Assembly: GCF_002251945.1 (NCBI RefSeq)
Contig: NZ_NDHW01000027.1
Coordinates: 1 to 64,000, forward strand
Direction of reading: 5' to 3'
Origin: Pseudanabaena sp. SR411
GTDB taxonomy: Bacteria; Cyanobacteriota; Cyanobacteriia; Pseudanabaenales; Pseudanabaenaceae
Length of the DNA stretch: 64,000 nucleotides
In this document: in pieces, positions 17,601 to 25,009 of the stretch
Numbering within the stretch: the stretch's first letter is position 1
How the letters are laid out: the number at the start of each line of letters is the position of its first letter
Notes under the pieces: generated by a model
Database searches by the model: none
Seen by the model: only the letters and a program-made list of their open reading frames with translations
What the model was told of the DNA's origin: nothing
Made by a program: the position numbers and the translations under genes

Positions 17601-19073
17601 TCTACAGTAGATAATAATATTTCTGAAGGCGATCACACTCAGAAAATTCAAAGAGCCTCTGATTTGTCTAACTCAGATAGTAATTCTGCCAGCAACATTC
17701 AGCAAATTGCAAGAGTTTCTGAACTTCCTATTTTAGATAGTTTTTCTGAAGGCGATCGCACGCAACAAATTCAACCAAAAGCTGATGTACCGAATTCTGA
17801 TATTTCTACAAATAGAGATTCGCAACAAATTCAAAGATTTAGTGATGTTGACATTTCTGCTGTAGATAGTAATTCTGATTTGTCGTCTATTGAGATTACA
17901 CAATCACCACAAACTAATGACATACAGAGACAATCTAATATCTCAGTAGATGCTATTACTCCAGGAGATCTTACTCAACAAATACAACAAACTGATTTGT
18001 CTATTGATGCAATACAGAGACAGTCTGATGTTGTTTCTATGGTAGATAGTATTTCTCAAGTTGATCGCATTCAACCAATTCAAAGAGATTTAGATCCTTC
18101 AGATGTAGATAATGTAGACCGTACTTTAGCAATTGATCATACTAATTTAATCCAAAGAGATACGGATTTAGTTAATCTAAATCCTGAAGTGAGTTCTCAG
18201 ATATTGGATAATTTTGAGCATGATAATCTTCAACACATACAGAAAAAAGCTGATCCGAAAAAAGATGAAGCCATCAATAGCGAAACTCGATTAGAGCACA
18301 ATGACAATCAAACCATCATTCAAATGCTAGCTGATCCTAGTAATTCTAAAGATTTACAACTTCCCAAAGCCATTGAAAATCTGGTTCATACTGAGTACTT
18401 AGGCAATTTTTCATCACTGCCATCACTCCAAATCCCTAGCCCCATGACATCACAAACAGTACAGCGATCGCCAACAGATCGACATGCTCCAAGCAATTTG
18501 TCCAATAGTTTAAACAACTTTGCCAAAACAATCCAACCCAAGCAAGACAACAATTCTGACAATAGCCAGACAAGTTCTATGGGCTGGTCAAACATATCAG
18601 AATTGCTAGCTAACTTACCACCTCCAAAGGTTAGTTCATCCACAAGCTCGCTAAATAAACAGACAACTAGTACTAGCGATCGCAGTCCGCTAGCAAGTCC
18701 GTCAAGTCCATCAAAAAGTTCCACTAGCAATCAAACAACCATTCAGCGATCGCCCGATCAAACTACCTATGCAGATAGTGATATTGATCAAGACCTATAC
18801 TTAACCCCAGCAGGATTACAAAAAGGAAATCCAAACAAAATTACGAATAATCGCTCTAATACAATTCAACGCGAACTAACATCTGAAACTTTGCCAGAAG
18901 CTAAGGTCTCTGTTAATCCTCATCAAAATCAAGATAATGATAGTTATGATGAAGAGAACTTTGACAAAAATCTTGAAACCCTTGCTCAAGAGATATATAT
19001 TTTGTTGAGGCAACGTTTAGAAATAGAAAAAGAACGACAGGGAGGTAAATATCAAGGACGATTACCTTGGTAA
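11604..19073 (+). CDS. Giant low-complexity [IV]QR-repeat protein of the CIS block
   Basis: A 2489-residue protein started at GTG 11604, three bases after the tube stop; no other start is closer. It is dominated by Ser, Asp, Gln, Ile and Thr and is almost certainly disordered. From about residue 110 to 2200 it consists of degenerate units of roughly 35-45 residues around ISxGDRTQQIQRQxDLSxxD, with [IV]QR recurring every 15-25 residues. The first 100 residues are non-repetitive, with proline-rich DIPLGNYTPLLVPPSLGQ. The last 35 (LETLAQEIYILLRQRLEIEK to GRLPW) form a helical motif related to the 58-residue protein. By position it could act as a tape measure or as a cargo or baseplate tether, but it lacks the helical and hydrophobic features of known tape measures. 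Function unknown. Confidence 0.85.
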   Translation: MTENTSIPFDASSDDLSDDIPLGNYTPLLVPPSLGQSFLQPKFIYPLGAVSLLNPDNLAAENDFEPLNNSFEDSPFFDQPLQSNSLTAGDGQTTNQPDIQTKAIVSKNNLQRQVQTKRSPIDSPKSDSIQRQTLDSSQAQSLNSPLNLSSQEFSVNPSIDHDFQSSLDANISENTSIQRSDDLSIIDSTNSNSDRPEQIQRTFDRSSANLQNPQLPLNSNSPVLETSIEQSNQSNQDKLVQRQTDTANLAFANNNLLEGDRPNQTESNLFTVDTNQSPVVQRQSEISNTDNISQGDHAQQIQPSIDLSTSDITLTSDNIQQIQRYPATDNISQGNRLEKIPKTSDSSTTNIRNPQIQLNSNLPATGSDTVINSFVSDRTIQRESTLVDTDNIPQASQVPQADALQGQANIPPVNNPVNNISQVDLTQPIQRQPDLSSSDRIISTDKNTQPIQRSSESRILDNVAEGDRTIQQEPDLSPVDRRLISQTDEVQRQPDISSVDSISQGDLTQQIQRQTDLSLPENTITSTNTQQTQRFAESSVLDRVSEIDRTIQREPDLSSVDNTQSSQSDPLQKQSGISNENTIPEINPAIQRKSNLAATNITQSPQADAIGTQSNITVDDISQGDRTIQREPLGTVTNIPQSDEVQRQTDVDRISQGGYTPQIQRQSDLANADSSIDSSNSTTSNIQPIQRQPETPVLDSISQSDRIIQRESELFTVETTQISQTDEIQRQPDISSVDSSTTINSTQSIQRFPETSIASESDLPIHQSSTLSNTDISQSPQTTSVQRQTDQTNIADLPDSDSSSTSNNSQQIQSSLESAVLKDVPEGDRTIQRKSNLVPTDGTMIPTDEIQRQPDVSVVNSISESDRTQPIQRQSDLSVANSTSTSDNIQSIPKISESPVLDNITQNNRTIQREPDLFNNVNIAQLSQTDHIQQSDVASVESISQSNTIQRETDLSPVDIKQNAQTNEAQRQTELNVIDSSSQSDLTIQQEPNLSAKDVTQVSQPNSLQKQSDTSTADNISEGDHHQLIQTKPDISTSDSSTNRNSPQQRLGNVDISTVDIISGDIQRESNLSPDPTQSLRTDDVSAVDSISQGDLTQQTQQTDSFIADQTTTVSVIQQIQRESDLLPVNIKQDDQINQVQRQPDLNLLDSFVQSDRTIQREIDLSDVEEITQSLQTDSLQKLSDDSKVDHSIPPSDYTQQIQRQPDLSVSDRTSTNDNIQPILKTSESPALDNITQNNLKIQREPDLSAVDNKQDSQTRDVQRQSDVFIGNDIQSLQGASESSILDSFSEGDRAINRESNLSNADITQISQTDAIQRQTDIPTVGSTSEGIQRESNLSPVELTQSPQTDATQRIPDVLAVDNISQSDRTQQVQRHSDIASVGISKDTQTYGIQRQTDILAVDSIAEGDRTIQRNTDLSPADITQTSQAEDIQRQPDISIVDNNISEDTRTQQIQRTSDLPDSDSAVRSNIQQIAASEPPVLDSLSEGDRTQQIQTKADVSTISTSDISTNRDSQQIQRFSDTDSSDVDINSEDIQRKTNLFPVDELTQSQNNTIQRQSDVSLVDNTDQGDRAVQRETDLFNNVDTTQSLQTNDIQRQSNISVDGITQGNIARQIQQTDSSISDSNATSNAVQQIQRQADLPPLEIKQDSQTNEIQRQTDISLADSISQSDRTQQIQRQSDVPIDSNIQPVSSFSESPILDGIAESDHSINRESNLSSTDIMQITQTDAIQRQTDISSVDSTSKDIQRESNLSPADITQTPQNEGIQRQTDISTLDNNISEDTHTQQVQRISDVSDLDSNFANNIQQIERASELPIVDSLSEDNRTQQIQTKADVSTSDNSTNRNSQQIQRFSDTDISDVAINSDLLPVEITQSPQTNDIQRQSNILVDAITQGDLAQKTDLSISDSNATNNSQQIQRESFADHTYPSDRSIQREPDLDLSAVDIKQDSQTNEIQRQPDISLANSISQSDRVIQQDPDLSPADITQTPQPDGIQRQIDVSTVDNNISEGDHTQKIQRASDLSNSDSNSASNIQQIARVSELPILDSFSEGDRTQQIQPKADVPNSDISTNRDSQQIQRFSDVDISAVDSNSDLSSIEITQSPQTNDIQRQSNISVDAITPGDLTQQIQQTDLSIDAIQRQSDVVSMVDSISQVDRIQPIQRDLDPSDVDNVDRTLAIDHTNLIQRDTDLVNLNPEVSSQILDNFEHDNLQHIQKKADPKKDEAINSETRLEHNDNQTIIQMLADPSNSKDLQLPKAIENLVHTEYLGNFSSLPSLQIPSPMTSQTVQRSPTDRHAPSNLSNSLNNFAKTIQPKQDNNSDNSQTSSMGWSNISELLANLPPPKVSSSTSSLNKQTTSTSDRSPLASPSSPSKSSTSNQTTIQRSPDQTTYADSDIDQDLYLTPAGLQKGNPNKITNNRSNTIQRELTSETLPEAKVSVNPHQNQDNDSYDEENFDKNLETLAQEIYILLRQRLEIEKERQGGKYQGRLPW
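11900..18200 (+). repeat. Degenerate coding repeats carrying in-frame HIP1 octamers
   Basis: About 6 kb of degenerate tandem coding repeats within the giant gene. Recurrent DNA blocks are GGCGATCGCACTATTCA, ATTCAAAGACAATCTGA and TCTGATATTTCT. Nearly all HIP1 octamers here are read in the same phase and encode (G/S)-D-R just before T-I/Q-Q. Unit length and sequence vary, so this is old, diverged expansion rather than a recent array. Confidence 0.8.
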
Positions 19074-19107
19074 CTACATATACAACGATTTGCGCCCAAA
19101 CCCAAAC

Positions 19108-19158
19108 CAAGAAATTTTTAAAAAGTGTTGCGAAGCAACACTTTTTAAAAATTTCTTG
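19108..19158 (+). terminator. 24-bp perfect hairpin with GAA loop between giant gene and Afp7-like gene
   Basis: CAAGAAATTTTTAAAAAGTG at 19108 begins a 24-bp arm that ends GTTGC; the loop is GAA and the other arm is a perfect complement ending at 19158. It lies 34 bp after the giant gene stop. It could be a terminator or an mRNA-stability element lowering expression of downstream baseplate genes relative to the upstream ones. Confidence 0.6.
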
Positions 19159-19223
19159 TAATTCGAGGGTTTAGCACAGGACAAGTTTTTTAGATTTTTT
19201 AGGAGCTTTGAGGAATATAGATT

Positions 19224-19673
19224 ATGACAGCAGGACCACTTGTTAAAGCAATGCTCACCACCACCGATGCAGGAGCAGCAGCCATAAATTTTCAGTTTAA
19301 TCCTACCGAGCTTCAATTTCAGCGATCAGTAAGTCTCAACCGATCCGCAGGTGCGCGTACTGCATCAGGCTTACCCAAAGTTACTTTTGCCTATCCAGAG
19401 CCAGTCAGTCTCTCTCTAAGCAATTTAACCTTTGATACTTACGAAGCAGGAACAAGCGTTCTGACATTAATTGACCCGATTATTAAAGCTACAGACTTTA
19501 CAGGATCGCTAGAACGACCACCAGTATATGTTTTTGCTTGGGGACAGAATCAATATCTTAAATGCTTTGTCAAATCTGTTAGCTATAAACTAACCATGTT
19601 TCTGGCCGATGGTACACCTGTTCGCGCAGTTGTCGATATGTCGCTCGAAGAAGTCGATACTACTCAACTCTAA
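19224..19673 (+). CDS. CIS baseplate/tube-junction protein, Afp7-like
   Basis: A 149-residue protein of the CIS tube/baseplate family (Afp7, Pvc7; related to T4 gp53). The family opening is clear: FQFNPTELQFQRSVSLNRSA, then VTFAYPEPVSLSLSNLTFDT, SLERPPVYVFAWGQNQYLKC and DGTPVRAVVDMSLEEVD. Larger members carry a C-terminal LysM domain; this one ends right after the core domain and lacks it. GGAG and GAGGA lie 10-20 bases before ATG 19224. It sits 42 bp before the spike gene, the standard CIS order. The protein is expected to join the spike hub to the inner tube. Confidence 0.9.
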   Translation: MTAGPLVKAMLTTTDAGAAAINFQFNPTELQFQRSVSLNRSAGARTASGLPKVTFAYPEPVSLSLSNLTFDTYEAGTSVLTLIDPIIKATDFTGSLERPPVYVFAWGQNQYLKCFVKSVSYKLTMFLADGTPVRAVVDMSLEEVDTTQL

Positions 19674-19715
19674 AAAATATTTTTCAACCATTCACAAAGC
19701 TAAATAGAGAAACCA

Positions 19716-21599
19716 ATGCCAGCAACATATAAAGCCAAACCTTCGCTCCAAATTGACGGAGTTAATGCTTCAGAAGATTTACTCAACGATATTTTGCAAA
19801 TATCTGTTGAGGAAAGTCTGCATCAACCAGGAATGTTCACAATTATTGTTAATAATGATTATTTCCCTGGAAGTACTGATACAGCTTGGGAACACCAAAG
19901 TCAATTTGCAATCGGTAAAAAAATCAAAATAGGTTTCACTTCTAGTACTACCGAAGATCCTGATTTTGTAAAAGAGGAGACTGGATATGTCTTAGAAGGT
20001 GAGATAACAGCTATAGAAACTGAGCTTAACGAAAAATCTCAGGCTCCAATCATCGTCCGTGGGTATGACATCTCTCATCGTTTACATCGAGGTCGTTTTA
20101 ATCGCTCTTTCCAAAATGTTAAAGACAGTGATATGGTCTCCCAAATAATTGGCGAAGCTGGCATTACTGCTGGGACAATCACGGCAACGACTGTTGTCCA
20201 TGAGTATGCTTTTCAAGAAAACCAGACCAATATGGAGTTTTTGCAAGAACGAGCAGCTCGTAATGGCTTTGAGTTATATGTTCAGGATGGGAAATTAAAC
20301 TTTCGCGCTCCTAGTCAAGACCAAACTCTTGAGCTGAAATGGCTAGAAGATATTCATAGTTTTCGAGTGCGTGTTACTAGTTCTGAGCAGGTCAGCTCTG
20401 TTGAAGTCAGAGGTTGGGATTATGTTCAAAAGAAAGCGATCGTCTCTACCGCAACAACAGGATCAGTTCTTACAACAACTGATAGCGGCACAGGTAAGCA
20501 AGCCAGCACTAAATTTAATAGCTCACCGAAAATGATTGTTGTTGATCAGCCAGTTTTTAGTGTTAATGAAGCCCAAAAAATGGCTCAGTCACTATGTAAT
20601 GAATTAGGTGGTGAATTTGTCAATGCGGATGCTAAGGGAGAAGGGAATCCTGCAATTAGACCTGGAAGAGTAATAAAATTGTCTGGTATCGGTAACTATA
20701 GTGGCAGTTACTATGTTACTGAAACTCACCACTTGTATCATGAGCGCAATTTCATTACCCATTTCAGCGTGCGCGGCCTTCGTGGGGGTAGTTTATTCTC
20801 GATGTTGTCATCGAAGCCTCATCTACAGCCAGGGCAAACGATGTTAGTGGGGATAGTGAGCAATAATAACGATCCTAAAAAATGGGGACGAGTTAGAGTT
20901 AAGTTTCCTACGCTTACAGAAGAGCATGAGAGCAATTGGGCTAGAGTCGTGAGTGCAGGTGCAGGTACAAATAGGGGCTTTGACTGTTTGCCAGAAATAA
21001 ATGATGAGGTTTTAGTAGCTTTTGAGCATGGTGATATCCACCGCCCCTATGTGATTGGTGGAGTATGGAATGGTACTGATGCTCCCCCAACTGTGGTCAC
21101 AGACAGTGTTGTAGGCGGAAAAGTACGCTTACGGACTTTTAAAACTCGCGTTGGTCATCAATTGCAATTTGTTGAAGAAGATAAAGGAGCCGTCAAAAAG
21201 GGAGTTTATCTCAATACTATTGATGGTCATAATCTGCGACTAGATGATAGTACCAAGTTTGCTGAATTAGAAACTACTGGCGGGCATAAATTTCGGGCTG
21301 ATGATAGTAGTCAGGTGATTAGCCTAACTTCTACAGGCAACATTACAGTTAAAACTGGGACAACTGGTATGACTAAAGATTTAACAATTAATGCGGCTAA
21401 TATTACCTTGACTGCAACCACAAACATTACCCTTAAAGTGGGTGCTAACAAAATAGTGATTTCTAACACAGGCGTAGTCATCGATGGACTCCAAGTTCAA
21501 ATAAAAGGTACTGTTTCAGCCAAAATGGAAGCCCCAATGGTCAATGTAGAAGCTCTTGGTATCAATACAATTAAAGGTACTTTAGTTAAGATTAATTAG
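19716..21599 (+). CDS. VgrG-like spike protein (Afp8/Pvc8)
   Basis: A 627-residue fusion of a gpD/gp27-like hub and a gp5-like spike. Residues 1-350 form the hub (LQIDGVNASEDLLNDILQIS, GYDISHRLHRGRFNRSFQNV, NQTNMEFLQERAARNGFELY). Residues about 375-460 form the OB-fold of baseplate protein V (MLVGIVSNNNDPKKWGRVRV, GAGTNRGFDCLPEINDEVLV and FEHGDIHRPYVIGGVWNG). The C-terminal 130 residues are a repetitive T/N/I-rich beta-helix needle (TSTGNITVKTG, INAANITLTATTNITLKVGA). It forms a trimeric central spike that receives the PAAR tip encoded next. Length is standard and no extra toxin domain is attached. Confidence 0.94.
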   Translation: MPATYKAKPSLQIDGVNASEDLLNDILQISVEESLHQPGMFTIIVNNDYFPGSTDTAWEHQSQFAIGKKIKIGFTSSTTEDPDFVKEETGYVLEGEITAIETELNEKSQAPIIVRGYDISHRLHRGRFNRSFQNVKDSDMVSQIIGEAGITAGTITATTVVHEYAFQENQTNMEFLQERAARNGFELYVQDGKLNFRAPSQDQTLELKWLEDIHSFRVRVTSSEQVSSVEVRGWDYVQKKAIVSTATTGSVLTTTDSGTGKQASTKFNSSPKMIVVDQPVFSVNEAQKMAQSLCNELGGEFVNADAKGEGNPAIRPGRVIKLSGIGNYSGSYYVTETHHLYHERNFITHFSVRGLRGGSLFSMLSSKPHLQPGQTMLVGIVSNNNDPKKWGRVRVKFPTLTEEHESNWARVVSAGAGTNRGFDCLPEINDEVLVAFEHGDIHRPYVIGGVWNGTDAPPTVVTDSVVGGKVRLRTFKTRVGHQLQFVEEDKGAVKKGVYLNTIDGHNLRLDDSTKFAELETTGGHKFRADDSSQVISLTSTGNITVKTGTTGMTKDLTINAANITLTATTNITLKVGANKIVISNTGVVIDGLQVQIKGTVSAKMEAPMVNVEALGINTIKGTLVKIN

Positions 21600-21637
21600 A
21601 TGAGTTGTACGATCGCAAATACTTATAGCAGAGAATC

Positions 21638-21690
21638 AGCAATTCTCATTATGAAACCGATTTCGGTTTGGTTTTTAGCGCAAAGCGCTG
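21638..21690 (+). repeat. Partial copy of a dispersed palindromic element
   Basis: AGCAATTCTCATTATGAAAC followed by CGATTTCGGT is nearly identical to the left arm of the complete element at 52105-52233; here it is followed by TTTTTAGCGCAAAGCGCTG and the right arm is missing. The copy fills the 190-bp gap between the spike and PAAR genes. A 61-codon frame over it (21600-21785) is probably accidental. Confidence 0.7.
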
Positions 21691-21791
21691 TAAATTTAAT
21701 AGCTAATATTTGCAGTATTGTTACCGCATTAATCCTTTTAGACAGTTCTGCTTTACACAAACTTTATCCATTCCTCAATCCCTAATCTCTT

Positions 21792-22082
21792 ATGTTTCCA
21801 GCAGCAAGGTTATCAGATAAGACTGTCACAAATGATACTATTATTGGACCTGGAGCACCTACAGTATTGATTGGAGGGATGCCCGCAGCCTGTGTTGGCG
21901 ATGCTGTAGTTGGCAATTTAGTAGTAGGCTCGATTGTCATGGGTTCTTTTACGGTCTTAATCGGCGGACGCTTCGCAGCGAGAACTACCTCTCAAGTAGT
22001 TGGGATCAATGTCAATGCTCCACCCACACCGATAACTACTTTTGTGGGCAAAGCAGAAATGACTGTTCTAATTGGGGGATAA
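21792..22082 (+). CDS. PAAR-domain spike tip protein
   Basis: A 96-residue PAAR-family protein. It begins MFPAARLSDKT and contains the repeated TVLIGG motif (PTVLIGGMPAACVGDAV, FTVLIGGRFAAR, MTVLIGG), typical of the cone-shaped beta proteins that cap the VgrG/gp5 needle and bind a metal at the tip. It has no fused effector domain. It sits after the spike gene and before gp25, as expected for CIS baseplate genes. Confidence 0.93.
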   Translation: MFPAARLSDKTVTNDTIIGPGAPTVLIGGMPAACVGDAVVGNLVVGSIVMGSFTVLIGGRFAARTTSQVVGINVNAPPTPITTFVGKAEMTVLIGG

Positions 22083-22143
22083 GCTCTGAACTTAATTTTT
22101 ATAATATCCCCATATGTAAAGACATTTTTAGCCAAACAAATTT

Positions 22144-22551
22144 ATGAGTGATTTAGAACAAGATTATCTGGGTAGGGGCATTTCGTTCCCTTTGCGGATT
22201 AATGTTCAAGGTGAACTAAAAACGGACGGCGGCGATCGCAATTTGGAAGAGTCGATCGCGACAATTTTGAATACTAAGTTAGGAGAGCGGGTATATCGCC
22301 CCAACTTTGGTTGCCGTCTCTCAGATCTCACTTTTGCGCCGATGAATCCGCAGACGATTCTCCTAGCCAGAATCTATGTTGAGGAAGCACTCAATAGATG
22401 GGAACCTCGGATTAAGGTTACAGGAGTTTATGCAGAGCCTGATCCGATTAGAGGGCGCTTAGATCTGAAAATCCTCTATGAAATAAAGGAAAGCCATGAT
22501 AGGCGCAGCATGGTTTATCCGTTTTATTTACTGCCCCCAAATGGCAATTAA
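22144..22551 (+). CDS. Baseplate wedge protein gp25-like (Afp9/Pvc9)
   Basis: A 135-residue gp25/W-family protein. It has the standard features: LGRGISFPLRINVQGEL, then ESIATILNTKLGERVYRPNF, GCRLSDLTFAPMN and IYVEEALNRWEPRIKV. The EPRI motif near residue 100 is a gp25 signature. In phages and CIS gp25 binds the first sheath ring and seeds sheath polymerisation, so its presence implies that a sheath gene exists somewhere else in this genome. Confidence 0.94.
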   Translation: MSDLEQDYLGRGISFPLRINVQGELKTDGGDRNLEESIATILNTKLGERVYRPNFGCRLSDLTFAPMNPQTILLARIYVEEALNRWEPRIKVTGVYAEPDPIRGRLDLKILYEIKESHDRRSMVYPFYLLPPNGN

Positions 22552-22552
22552 A

Positions 22553-22679
22553 GAACCCAATTTTTGACGCGGCTTAGCCGCGCCAAAAATTGGTAGTCCT
22601 AAGTAAGGATAGGCTGCGCGAAGCGCAGCCTATCCTTACCCATTCAAATCCTTTGCAGGGCTACCCAAAAATTGGGTTC
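22553..22679. repeat. Nested inverted-repeat element between baseplate genes
   Basis: Outer arms GAACCCAATTTTTG (22553-22566) and its complement (22666-22679) enclose a short CGCGGCTTAGCCGCG hairpin and a 17-bp perfect hairpin with GAA loop at 22603-22639 (arm GTAAGGATAGGCTGCGC). It fills the 220-bp gap between gp25 and the J-like gene without coding potential. It may act as an intra-operon mRNA structure or be a miniature mobile element. Confidence 0.75.
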
Positions 22680-22771
22680 GACTTTTTGAAATTATTTGGT
22701 ATTTAATCGCGAAGGGTAAAGATAGCTAGTAAAATCTAATCATCGCCAAATTCACCTAAGAGCATTGTGTA

Positions 22772-24985
22772 ATGACGAAAGAGTTTGATTTTCTTCCCAA
22801 TTTGCCAAAATCTGATCTTGACGATCGCACCTTCGCAGAATTGGTGAATGAGTGTCTTCTCAGAATCCCGCGCTATTGTCCAGAATGGACAAACTATAAC
22901 CCTAGCGATCCAGGTGTTACTCTGATTGAGTTATTTGCTTGGCTAACCGATCAGATGTTGGTGCGGTTTAACCAAGTGCCGCGCCGTAATTACGTTGCTT
23001 TTTTAGAATTATTGGGGATTCGGTTACAGCCACCTGCACCTGCTCAAACTGAGGTGACTTTTTATCTGAGTGCCTCCTTACCAGAACCCTATACAATTCC
23101 TGCGGGGGTTGAAGTGGGAACACTGAGAACTGAAACTGAAGAAGCGATCGTATTTAGTACCGATCAACCTTTGGTAATTGGTAATCCCCGCATTTTACAC
23201 TTACTAGCTGCACCTAGAGCTGAAGAAAATCCTGAGTTTTTGCGCGATTTACTCTTAGACGTATGGACAGAAGATCGTGAAGAGGAGTGGTCAGGACAGG
23301 AAATTGCTCTATTTAGTGACCCACCTCAACCAACTAATTGCTTTTATGTAGTTTTTGATGGAGAGCAACCGATCAATGGCAATGTGATTGCCCTCAAATT
23401 GAAGGGAGAATCGGCAACGACGACAGGGATTAATCCCAATAATCCACCTCGATTTTGGGAAGCATGGAATGGTAATGCATGGCAACCTGTACTCCAAAAA
23501 GAGAGTGATGATCGCACGAAAGGATTTAGTTTTAGTGAACTAGCCAGAGAGGGAACAAATCCTTTGCAGGGTGCAGAAGTGATCTTTCATTTGCCTCTAA
23601 CATGGGATGTAAGACAGTTCTCCACCTATCGAGGACGTTGGTTACGCTGTAGCTATGTTGAACCAACAGCCAATCAAGCAGCTTATAGTCGATCGCCCCA
23701 TATTATTGGCATGTCGGCAAGAGCGATCGGGGGAACGGTCAAAGCAACTCAATGTCATGCCCTAGAAAACGAAGTTTTGGGAGAGAGTAATGGCAAATCA
23801 GGACAGGTTTTTCAACTACTGCACCAACCAGTATTGCCGCGCCAAGCCGATGAATATTTACTAGTCACCCCACCCGTCGGACTGCCACAAATATGGCAAG
23901 AAGTTGCCGATTTTTCCGAATCTACGGAAAGCGATCTGCACTATATTATTGATTCCACTTCAGGGCAAGTTCAATTTGGTCCCTTTGTACAAACGCCTAA
24001 CTATCAGAGTCAGCATACATTGCAACGTTTACGGATTCAAGGTGAACCGATGCAAAGAGTTGTGGTAGATCAGTCCAAGGCGATCGCCTTGAATACGAGG
24101 TCAACTGGTACTCAATATGGCGCGGTTCCCCCTAAAGGCTCGATCATTCAAATGGTGAAATATCGTACAGGCGGAGGGTTTCGCGGTAATATACAGCGTG
24201 GCAGTTTGCGAATAGCCAAAAATGCTATTCCCTATGTAGCCAGCTTAACCAATCATATTTCGGCGAGTAATGGTGTTGATGCGGAATCCCTTGATGATGT
24301 AGCAGTGCGCGTTCCCAAGATGCTCCGAACTCGCGATCGCGCCATTACCCAGACAGATTTTGAATACTTGACTATGATTGCAGGAGATGGGGCTGTGGCG
24401 CGGGTCATCTGTGCGCCTACGAGGAGGAGGCAAGAGGCGGGAACTGTTAAGTTGCTAGTTGTTCCCAGAGTCCGCACTGAAAGCATTGATCAAGGTCAAG
24501 GGATTGCGCCTGATCAGTTTATCTTAACCCCACCTCTAGTTGAGCGAGTATTGGGCTATCTAGATGAACGGAAGATGCTAGGCATCCAAATTCAACTAGA
24601 ACAACCTGAATATGTGGGTGTCTGTGTTCAGACTGAGATTGCTCTAGAATCTTCCTATAGCAATCCACAGGTACAGCAAGATATTGTGCAGCAGCTTAAG
24701 GTGATGCTCTATCGTTTTCTTAATCCCATTACGGGCGGAGTTAAGGGGCAGGGTTGGGAATTCGGTCGTCCTGTTTATCCGTCTGATATTGTCAAACTGT
24801 TACAAAACTTTCAAGGTGTGCGCTTTTTAGGTACAGTACAACTATTTGAGTTGCGCTATGAAAACGGCGAATGGATGAGGCGACTCGCACCGCAACCAAT
24901 GATTGATCCTGGTTCAGTTGGATTGATCTGCTCTTGGCGCAGTCCTAGATTACGCTCTAGCCACGTGATTAATATTGTCAATTAA
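22772..24985 (+). CDS. Baseplate assembly protein J-like (Afp11/Pvc11, gp6-like)
   Basis: A 737-residue large wedge protein. The opening FAELVNECLLRIPRYCPEWT, then NPSDPGVTLIELFAWLTDQM and RFNQVPRRNYVAFLELLGIR, is the canonical start of this family. The gpJ core follows at about 480-720 (GGGFRGNIQRGSLR, DVAVRVPKMLRTRDRAIT, DFEYLTMIAGDGAVARVICA, GWEFGRPVYPSDIVKLLQN). J-type proteins assemble the wedges around the spike hub. Length is typical for eCIS or Anabaena-type systems and larger than phage P2 gpJ. It is followed 24 bp later by the I-like gene. Confidence 0.93.
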   Translation: MTKEFDFLPNLPKSDLDDRTFAELVNECLLRIPRYCPEWTNYNPSDPGVTLIELFAWLTDQMLVRFNQVPRRNYVAFLELLGIRLQPPAPAQTEVTFYLSASLPEPYTIPAGVEVGTLRTETEEAIVFSTDQPLVIGNPRILHLLAAPRAEENPEFLRDLLLDVWTEDREEEWSGQEIALFSDPPQPTNCFYVVFDGEQPINGNVIALKLKGESATTTGINPNNPPRFWEAWNGNAWQPVLQKESDDRTKGFSFSELAREGTNPLQGAEVIFHLPLTWDVRQFSTYRGRWLRCSYVEPTANQAAYSRSPHIIGMSARAIGGTVKATQCHALENEVLGESNGKSGQVFQLLHQPVLPRQADEYLLVTPPVGLPQIWQEVADFSESTESDLHYIIDSTSGQVQFGPFVQTPNYQSQHTLQRLRIQGEPMQRVVVDQSKAIALNTRSTGTQYGAVPPKGSIIQMVKYRTGGGFRGNIQRGSLRIAKNAIPYVASLTNHISASNGVDAESLDDVAVRVPKMLRTRDRAITQTDFEYLTMIAGDGAVARVICAPTRRRQEAGTVKLLVVPRVRTESIDQGQGIAPDQFILTPPLVERVLGYLDERKMLGIQIQLEQPEYVGVCVQTEIALESSYSNPQVQQDIVQQLKVMLYRFLNPITGGVKGQGWEFGRPVYPSDIVKLLQNFQGVRFLGTVQLFELRYENGEWMRRLAPQPMIDPGSVGLICSWRSPRLRSSHVINIVN

Positions 24986-25009
24986 GACAGCATCTAAACA
25001 CCACCTCCT

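Noticed and set aside
11900..18200. Possible CRISPR array or tandem satellite
   Set aside because: Repeats are degenerate, of variable length and lie wholly inside an uninterrupted reading frame; no cas genes are present.
21600..21785. 61-codon frame between spike and PAAR genes
   Set aside because: It runs over a dispersed palindromic element, starts at the stop of the spike gene and has no recognisable protein features.
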